Assembly: GCA_938008005.1 (NCBI GenBank)
Contig: CALLLZ010000057.1
Location: forward strand, 1 to 5,660
Length of the DNA stretch: 5,660 bases
Source: an uncultured Marinicella sp.
GTDB taxonomy: Bacteria > Pseudomonadota > Gammaproteobacteria > Xanthomonadales > Marinicellaceae
Direction of reading: 5' to 3'
The notes under the pieces were generated by a model. The model saw only the letters and a list, made by a program, of their open reading frames with translations, was not told where the DNA came from and ran no database searches. Made by a program: the position numbers and the translations under genes. Below are positions 1 to 4,655 of the stretch, piece by piece; position 1 is the first letter of the stretch; each line of letters starts with the position of its first letter.

Positions 1-2
1 TC

Positions 3-1511
3 AATCGAGAGTCTGCTAATAAAAAAGCCAAACGAAATCAAGAGGCTAAAGAAGCGTATGCCAAAGAAATGTACGAACTGGGCAAAATGTCGATACGAAG
101 TAAAGATTGGCGTGATGCAATCGAAGCATTCCGAAAGGCAGTTAGAAGCCCTAGATTGAAAGAAGCATCGATGTATTGGCAAGCTTATTCACATTATCAA
201 ATCAGGCAAAAAGCTCAAGCCAAAAGGCTTCTAGAGCGTTTGATTGAAAATTATTCTGACAGCCAATGGGTGGATGATGCTCGAGTGCTTTTGTTAGAGC
301 ATGGTGATGGCAATGAACCAGGTAGTCATGAAGGTGTTTTGGATGATGAGGAGTTAAAACTCTTCGTTTTACAACAAATCATGTATAACAAGCCAGAAAT
401 AGCTTTGCCCAAAGTTTATGAAATGTTGGAGCAATCAAAATCAGAGCGGGTTAAAGAAAATGCCATTCAAATGTTGGGCATAAGTGACAGTGATCAGGTG
501 GTTGATTACCTGTTTCGATTTATTACAAACGAGTCTAATCAGAATTTACAACATCAGGCGATTCAAATGTTGAGTTTGCGTGACAGCAAAAAAAGCAGAA
601 GTAAACTTAAACAGTTATATGACAGCAGCCAAGAACACGAGATTAAGTCAGCCATCATTCAAGGTTTTATTCACCATGATGATAATCAACAGTTAATAGC
701 AATGTTAAAACAAGAGCAAGATCCTGAGTTGAGCTTGGATTTAATTCGTATGTTGGGAATCAAAGGAGAGTCTGTAGCTTTAAAGAATATGTATGAAGTG
801 TCCAAAGGCGAACAGCGTCGGGCCATACTTGAAGCGTTGGCGTTGTCTGGTGACGCAGATTATTTGTATTACATTATAGATAACGAAACTGATCAGGAAA
901 TTAGAAATCAAGCGATTCAATCATTGATCATGGTTGATGATAATGACATGAGTGATTACTTGGTTAAGTTATATGAGAAAGCCAATGATGAATCTGAAAA
1001 AGATGTGATCAGTTCAGTTTTTATCGCAACCGATATAGAGCCTGATGCGATTGTAAGGATTTTAAAAAATGAACGCAGCCAAGACAGAAAACACCAGTTG
1101 ATTAATGTTTTGATGGCCATGGATGAAGTGGAGGCTTTACAAAAGTTGTATCAACAAGAAACAGACGCTGAAATGAAGTCAGTCATCATTCGTCAATTCG
1201 GCATGATGGATGAATCTGATGTATTGATGGATTTATACAAAGATGATCCAAGCTTGGTGAATGACCAGTCTTTCTTTCAAGCCTTTGGTATGTCATCCAG
1301 TGATATAGATGAAGGTTTCCTGATGGCTCGTTTTAAAGAAGGGAATGAACAAGTTAAACAAGGCGTACTTCAAGCGTTAATGATGAAAGACAATGCCGAA
1401 GTGATGGTTAAATTACTTAAAACAGAGAAAGACCATGAAATAAAAAAACAAATCATCCGAATGATTGGGGTCACCGATCCTGATGCCTTAATTGATGCCA
1501 TAGAAGATTAA
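3..1511 (+). CDS. TPR/HEAT-repeat protein, 5' end outside window (partial)
   Basis: The reading frame is open from the first base of the window with no stop, so the gene starts upstream. The ATG at 69 has no convincing ribosome site and lies inside a charged helix, so it is probably internal. Of 502 visible residues, the first ~100 (about 77 when counted from the ATG at 69) resemble a TPR pair: YELGK...DWRDAIEAFRKAV, then MYWQAYSHYQ...AKRLLERLIENY and SQWVDDAR. An acidic linker (GVLDDEELKLF) leads into about 12 helical repeats of 27-32 residues running to the C terminus, with recurring cores such as AIQMLGI, AIQMLSL, VLQALMM and IIRMIGV. This is a HEAT-like solenoid, a protein-binding scaffold with no catalytic motif. 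This layout matches HEAT-repeat proteins I associate with ECF sigma/anti-sigma loci (family knowledge). Export is inferred from the secreted partner 69 bases downstream; its own signal peptide, if any, is off-window. Specific function is unknown. Confidence 0.85.
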   Translation, partial: NRESANKKAKRNQEAKEAYAKEMYELGKMSIRSKDWRDAIEAFRKAVRSPRLKEASMYWQAYSHYQIRQKAQAKRLLERLIENYSDSQWVDDARVLLLEHGDGNEPGSHEGVLDDEELKLFVLQQIMYNKPEIALPKVYEMLEQSKSERVKENAIQMLGISDSDQVVDYLFRFITNESNQNLQHQAIQMLSLRDSKKSRSKLKQLYDSSQEHEIKSAIIQGFIHHDDNQQLIAMLKQEQDPELSLDLIRMLGIKGESVALKNMYEVSKGEQRRAILEALALSGDADYLYYIIDNETDQEIRNQAIQSLIMVDDNDMSDYLVKLYEKANDESEKDVISSVFIATDIEPDAIVRILKNERSQDRKHQLINVLMAMDEVEALQKLYQQETDAEMKSVIIRQFGMMDESDVLMDLYKDDPSLVNDQSFFQAFGMSSSDIDEGFLMARFKEGNEQVKQGVLQALMMKDNAEVMVKLLKTEKDHEIKKQIIRMIGVTDPDALIDAIED

Positions 1512-1545
1512 CCTTAAGAACATAAACGCAATAAGAAAAACAACT

Positions 1546-1563
1546 GCGATGATTACTCATCGT
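1546..1563 (+). other. Hairpin in the gap between the two HEAT genes
   Basis: GCGATGA (1546-1552) pairs with TCATCGT (1557-1563) around a TTAC loop, giving a seven-pair stem with one G-T wobble at the base. It ends seven bases before the GGAG ribosome site of the next gene. No T tract follows, only AAAAACC, so it is not an intrinsic terminator. It could influence mRNA processing or translation of the downstream gene; that is inference. Confidence 0.45.
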
Positions 1564-1570
1564 AAAAACC

Positions 1571-1574
1571 GGAG
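1571..1574 (+). promoter_or_regulatory. Ribosome binding site of the second HEAT gene
   Basis: GGAG lies six bases before the ATG at 1581 but only three bases before the in-frame GTG at 1578. The spacing decides the start in favour of ATG 1581. An in-frame TAA at 1563-1565 excludes any start further upstream. Confidence 0.7.
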
Positions 1575-1580
1575 AATGTG

Positions 1581-2792
1581 ATGAATACTTTAAAAACTAT
1601 TTTTCAATCAGCTGTTTTTGCAACTGTCGCTTGGTCAGTTGCATCAGCTCAGCAATACACGGGTTTAGAAAACTCTGATTTAGTCACCAAGATCGTTCCA
1701 GAGAATTTAAAAACCTATTTAAACCAACAAAGTGATGGGTGGTTTGCATACAGCATTCCGGCTGTCCCAAATACACATTCAATGTGTTGTTACAACCATG
1801 GGAAACAATCCATTTGCGATTTGAATAAAAACCATCATGGTTATGGATCATCAAGTGATACTCCATATACTGAGAATATTCATGTTTTTGTTAACTTAGA
1901 TAAAGGGCAAGTGAATCAGATCATGCCAGTTGGTGATCATTGTGAAGTTAAAGCAAGTGGTATGACGATAGATTGGCTCACTGATGTTAATCAAAGACAA
2001 AGTATTCAGTGGTTAAAAAACCAAATCTCTAATGAAGGTAAAGGCGATGAAAATGGCAGTTTGTATGCGCTGGGTTTGCACCCTGATGAAGCCGCAGCGG
2101 ATGCTTTGTTTGATCTGGCGAAAAGCAATGCCGGTGATTATTCGGAACAAGCTGTTTTTTGGCTGGGACAAAGAGAATATGATGGCTTCGATCGATTAGA
2201 GTCACTGTATCAAGTTTTGCCAAGAGGCGAGGTTCGTCGTAAGCTAAATTTTGCTTTGAGTCAAAATTCGAATACTGAAGCAGTCGACTTGTTGAAATCT
2301 ATTGCACAGCATGATGAAGATGATAAGCAACAGGCTGATGCTATTTTTTGGCTCAGTCAGACGGATGAAGTGAATGATTTGCCTGCGTTTTTGATCGACT
2401 TAATGAGTGACTCTAATAGTCATGAAGTGAGAGACAAAGCGATTTTCTCTTTATCACAAATTGATAACGAAGAGGCAAATCACGAATTGATGAAGTTGGT
2501 TGAAGGTCACAAGGATTCTCAAGTGCGAGAGAAAGCATTGTTCTGGTTGGCACAAAACAGCCCACAAAAAGCCAAAAAAGCTGCGTTGAGTTTACTTGAG
2601 TCCAATAGCAATGTGAGCGAACAAGAAAACGCGGTATTCGTGCTATCACAATTGTCAACTAAAGAATCGTCGCAAGCGTTATTTGATATAGTGAAGGGTG
2701 ACTATGCCAGAAACATAAAAAAGAAAGCTCTATTTTGGTTGAGTCAATCAGATGACCACTCGGTTTTAAGCCAATTGGAAGATTTACTGTAA
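1581..2792 (+). CDS. Exported HEAT-repeat protein with Cys/His N-terminal domain
   Basis: This 403-residue protein has a classical signal peptide: MNTLK, a hydrophobic stretch (residues 8-20) and a likely cleavage site ASA|QQ after residue 23, so it should act in the periplasm or outside the cell. Residues ~50-140 form a domain with WFAYSIPAVP, then C69, C70, C79 and C121 and histidines at 67, 73, 85, 86 and 120, ending in MTIDWLTDV. Metal binding or disulfides are possible but unproven. From ~190 to the end there are seven HEAT-like repeats with a nearly fixed 32-residue period, marked by AVFWLGQ (191), LNFALSQ (222), AIFWLSQ (254), AIFSLSQ (287), ALFWLAQ (319), AVFVLSQ (351) and ALFWLSQ (383). 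No enzymatic motif is seen. It is probably co-transcribed with the upstream TPR/HEAT gene, from which it is separated by 69 bases. Similar pairs are known to me near ECF sigma/anti-sigma genes; the actual role is unknown. Confidence 0.88.
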   Translation: MNTLKTIFQSAVFATVAWSVASAQQYTGLENSDLVTKIVPENLKTYLNQQSDGWFAYSIPAVPNTHSMCCYNHGKQSICDLNKNHHGYGSSSDTPYTENIHVFVNLDKGQVNQIMPVGDHCEVKASGMTIDWLTDVNQRQSIQWLKNQISNEGKGDENGSLYALGLHPDEAAADALFDLAKSNAGDYSEQAVFWLGQREYDGFDRLESLYQVLPRGEVRRKLNFALSQNSNTEAVDLLKSIAQHDEDDKQQADAIFWLSQTDEVNDLPAFLIDLMSDSNSHEVRDKAIFSLSQIDNEEANHELMKLVEGHKDSQVREKALFWLAQNSPQKAKKAALSLLESNSNVSEQENAVFVLSQLSTKESSQALFDIVKGDYARNIKKKALFWLSQSDDHSVLSQLEDLL

Positions 2793-2807
2793 TTGTTGTA
2801 GGAATTA

Positions 2808-2845
2808 AAAAAATCGGATGCGTGGTTTGATGTGTTCGATTTTTT
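2808..2845 (+). terminator. Probable intrinsic terminator of the HEAT-repeat genes
   Basis: AAAAAATCG (2808-2816) pairs perfectly with CGATTTTTT (2837-2845). In + strand RNA the helix continues inward from 2817/2836 to 2823/2830 through Watson-Crick and G-U pairs, giving about 16 pairs with a GGUUUG loop. The wobbles would be C-A mismatches in - strand RNA, so the fold favours the + direction. It lies 15 bases after the HEAT stop codon. The stem is AT-rich and the T tract is part of the stem, so its strength is uncertain. Confidence 0.55.
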
Positions 2846-2882
2846 ATTGCGAATTAGATAAAACTCATCTTAAGCATGATTA

Positions 2883-2921
2883 GGGAGTGCGGTTTTCGCC
2901 GAAGGTGAAAAAAGCGCTCCC
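2883..2921 (+). other. Long intergenic hairpin between convergent genes
   Basis: GGGAGTGC (2883-2890) pairs with GCGCTCCC (2914-2921). After a GG/AA internal loop, TTTTCGCC (2893-2900) pairs with GGTGAAAA (2904-2911) around a GAA loop. That is 16 pairs, two of them G-U wobbles on the + strand and C-A mismatches on the - strand. It lies 12 bases beyond the slyD stop codon. No T tract follows on either strand, so it is not a standard terminator. It could be a REP-like extragenic palindrome, an mRNA 3'-end stabiliser or part of a small RNA; the sequence alone does not decide. Confidence 0.5.
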
Positions 2922-2933
2922 GCATCAACCACT

Positions 2934-3395
2934 TCAATGGGCGTGTTTGTGTTCCATTTCTTCTTGTGTGGCTTCGCGAACATCTTCGATGTTGACTTTA
3001 AAAGTGAGCCGTTCACCTGCCAGTTCATGGTTGCCATCTACAGTAACAACGTCATCCACCACTTCAGTGATTTTTACGGGTACAGGTCCTTGTTCTGTTT
3101 CAGCTTGAAATGACATGCCTACTTCCAGTTTTTCTACACCTTGAAATGCAGACTTTGGTACTTTTTGAATCATTTCTTCATGGCGAACACCATATGCTTC
3201 TTCAGGTTCAACGGTTACTTCGAAAGCATCACCGATCTTTTTACCTTCCAGTGCTTTTTCTAAGCCAATGATGATGTTGTGAGCGCCTTGTATAAATTTC
3301 AATGCTTCACGTCCTTCAGATGAATCTAAAACTTCGCCCTGGTCGTTGGTTAATGTGTAGTGCATAGCAACCACACAATTGTCTTTGATTTGCAT
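2934..3395 (-). CDS. slyD: SlyD-type FKBP peptidyl-prolyl cis-trans isomerase
   Basis: This 153-residue cytoplasmic protein should catalyse cis-trans isomerisation of prolyl peptide bonds and act as a chaperone. It aligns by eye along its length with E. coli SlyD: an FKBP half (residues 1-70, with GLEKALEGKKIGD and EAYG), the inserted chaperone flap (about 73-125, with QKVPKSAF, GMSFQAETEQGPVPVKITEV and VDGNH) and the closing strand LAGERLTFKVNIEDVREAT. It ends in EEMEHKHAH, so the Cys/His-rich tail of about 45 residues that binds nickel in E. coli SlyD is absent; downstream DNA does not encode it in frame, so this looks like a natural short form. AGGA at 3402-3405, six bases before the ATG, and an in-frame TAA at 3399-3401 fix the start. 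It converges on the HEAT genes and probably has its own promoter. Confidence 0.95.
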   Translation of the reverse strand: MQIKDNCVVAMHYTLTNDQGEVLDSSEGREALKFIQGAHNIIIGLEKALEGKKIGDAFEVTVEPEEAYGVRHEEMIQKVPKSAFQGVEKLEVGMSFQAETEQGPVPVKITEVVDDVVTVDGNHELAGERLTFKVNIEDVREATQEEMEHKHAH

Positions 3396-3516
3396 GTTTT
3401 ATCCTGTTTAATTTTTATTCGTGCTGCCAATATTTGCAGTGCAATATCAGTCGGCAATGAAAAGCATATATGGGGTCTGGTGAATAATCTTTAAAGACCT
3501 GGTGCTTAAGCGCCGC

Positions 3517-3525
3517 ATTCTATCA
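3517..3525 (-). promoter_or_regulatory. Candidate extended -10 promoter of slyD
   Basis: On the - strand this reads TGATAGAAT, matching the sigma-70 extended -10 pattern TGnTATAAT with one mismatch. No good -35 hexamer lies 16-18 bases upstream, which an extended -10 can tolerate. Initiation near 3510 would leave a leader of about 115 bases before the slyD start codon. Confidence 0.5.
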
Positions 3526-3561
3526 TAGACTGAGGATATACATGGGTTTAGTTGAGAAGCC

Positions 3562-3590
3562 TGATGTCTAACATCATCAATATGATTGAT
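3562..3590. repeat. Two adjacent perfect dyads upstream of slyD
   Basis: TGATGT-CTA-ACATCA (3562-3576) is followed at once by ATCAAT-ATG-ATTGAT (3576-3590), sharing one base. Each has six-base arms and a three-base centre. They lie between the methyltransferase stop codon and the slyD promoter, roughly 50-80 bases upstream of the predicted slyD start of transcription. There is no T tract. They could be a regulator site or a weak 3'-end structure of the methyltransferase message. Confidence 0.35.
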
Positions 3591-3623
3591 TGAACACTGT
3601 ATTTTATGTTATTGATTTACTGT

Positions 3624-4439
3624 TTATTGATCAGTCTTGTTTTTATCTGAAATTGGCATTCCAAACTTATAGATGAAACGATCTGTTTTACCTCTGATAG
3701 ATGGGTCAAATACGAGGGTATTTAAATCGTCTTTGGGATTACGCAAATAAAAAGCCTCTTCTAATAAAACGAAACCCACATCCGTGAGTTGATGCTTGAC
3801 TATATTTGGATCAATGCGATGTAAGTCATTAGCTGCACTGTACCCGGATCCAGGTTGTGCTGTATGGTCTATGATGATAAGAACGCCATCAGGTTTGAGG
3901 GCTTGTTGAACTACTGTAAAGGCGGTTTTGTAATCAACTATTTCGGGGCGTAGCACTTGCATTTCACCGTTGCGTTGTCGGTGAGTAAAAAACAAGTCAT
4001 GATAATTCATTGCCATGAATGCCATATCTAAGCTGTGGTTTGGTATTTCAATGTCAGCAATTGCAGTTTGATCCAGACGTATGAGATTAGGAAGCCTATT
4101 ATTTTGGGTTCGCTCGGTGATTTCTTTCTCACCAAAACGCCATGTGAGATGATCATTTTGTGCAAAGACATTACCTTTCGGGCCCACAGCCATCGAAAAT
4201 AATTCGCTGTACCAGCCACCTCCAGCATATAAATCCAAGACTTTGTCACCTTTTGCTATTCCAGCAAAAGTCATGACTTTATTGGGTAGTCGATCTGGAT
4301 CTCTCATGGCATCCTGCTTGAAACGGTCCGGGTGGATAAGTATTTCAATAAGCTGCTGTTCGGTTAATATGGGATTGTGTGAAGCTTGTACGTGTTTGAA
4401 ACACAACAGTAAAGACATAAAGGCAAAGATGGTTTTCAT
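3624..4439 (-). CDS. Predicted exported class I SAM-dependent methyltransferase
   Basis: This 271-residue protein has a Rossmann-type methyltransferase core. Motif I is VLDLYAGGGWYSELF (67-81), followed by the acidic/Asn region AQNDH (93-97), MAMNYHDLF (142-150), and LKPDGVLIIIDHTAQPGSGYS (181-201) with DLHRIDP after it. The order and wording fit the predicted methyltransferases I associate with COG4798; the substrate is unknown. The N terminus (MKTIFAFMSLLLCFKHVQA|SHN) looks like a signal peptide cleaved after residue 19, which is unusual for an enzyme needing cytoplasmic S-adenosylmethionine. The Cys at 13 follows LLL, not a proper lipobox, so a lipoprotein is unlikely. An in-frame TGA at 4449-4451, four codons upstream, fixes the ATG at 4439, but I see no clear ribosome site. 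Neighbouring genes are 228 and 216 bases away, so it is probably transcribed alone. Activity is inferred from fold only. Confidence 0.8.
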   Translation of the reverse strand: MKTIFAFMSLLLCFKHVQASHNPILTEQQLIEILIHPDRFKQDAMRDPDRLPNKVMTFAGIAKGDKVLDLYAGGGWYSELFSMAVGPKGNVFAQNDHLTWRFGEKEITERTQNNRLPNLIRLDQTAIADIEIPNHSLDMAFMAMNYHDLFFTHRQRNGEMQVLRPEIVDYKTAFTVVQQALKPDGVLIIIDHTAQPGSGYSAANDLHRIDPNIVKHQLTDVGFVLLEEAFYLRNPKDDLNTLVFDPSIRGKTDRFIYKFGMPISDKNKTDQ

Positions 4440-4498
4440 TGTTATTGATCAAATAAATGAACGTTAGATTCTAGGGTGTCTAATGCCAAGATTTTGTT

Positions 4499-4504
4499 TT
4501 TATA
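4499..4504 (-). promoter_or_regulatory. Candidate -10 box of the methyltransferase gene
   Basis: On the - strand the hexamer reads TATAAA, five of six to the sigma-70 -10 consensus, and would start a transcript near 4492 with a leader of about 53 bases. No good -35 hexamer is found at standard spacing; instead the phased direct repeats at 4503-4511 and 4524-4532 overlap the -10 and -35 positions, which would suit a regulated promoter. Confidence 0.35.
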
Positions 4505-4532
4505 GACCAATAACTACCTGGCGTAGACCAAT
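4503..4532. repeat. Nine-base direct repeat with 21-base period
   Basis: TAGACCAAT occurs at 4503-4511 and again at 4524-4532, start to start exactly 21 bases or two helical turns. A third CCAA at 4486-4489 is in the same phase. Relative to the methyltransferase -10 candidate, the two full copies cover the -10 and -35 regions, so a dimeric DNA-binding regulator is a reasonable inference. No regulator gene is visible in the window. Confidence 0.45.
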
Positions 4533-4655
4533 TGATTCTGTATAGAATTTAACAGGAGTTAATTTCTATGTTTTGTGCCGTATCAAAGTTTCAGTAACAA
4601 TAGATTTAGACGCATGCGGGTGTCTTTTAATAATAGCCAGAGCTTATTTCTTGGG

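Noticed and set aside
69..71. ATG as the start of the first HEAT gene
   Set aside because: The frame is open to the window's first base, the upstream codons continue the same charged helix into the TPR region, and no ribosome site precedes the ATG.
1578..1580. GTG as the start of the second HEAT gene
   Set aside because: Only three bases separate it from GGAG, while the ATG directly after it has a normal six-base spacing.
2887..3108. + strand open frame over the slyD 3' end
   Set aside because: It is opposite the well-supported slyD gene, has no recognisable protein features and starts inside the intergenic hairpin.
3624..4451. TTATTGATCA repeated at 3624-3633 and 4442-4451, flanking the methyltransferase gene like a target duplication
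   Set aside because: Ten-base matches are expected by chance several times in a window of this size and base composition; one copy overlaps the stop codon and there are no terminal inverted repeats or transposase.
4583..4615. Minus-strand ten-codon ORF MRLNLLLLKL resembling a Leu-rich attenuator peptide
   Set aside because: It has no ribosome site, no leucine biosynthesis gene follows and no terminator/antiterminator pair is seen.
4608..4628. AGACGC/GTGTCT stem with TTTT as an intrinsic terminator
   Set aside because: Six pairs with a wobble and only four T residues on the + strand, with no + strand gene to terminate; on the - strand, where it follows the aminotransferase gene, there is no T tract.
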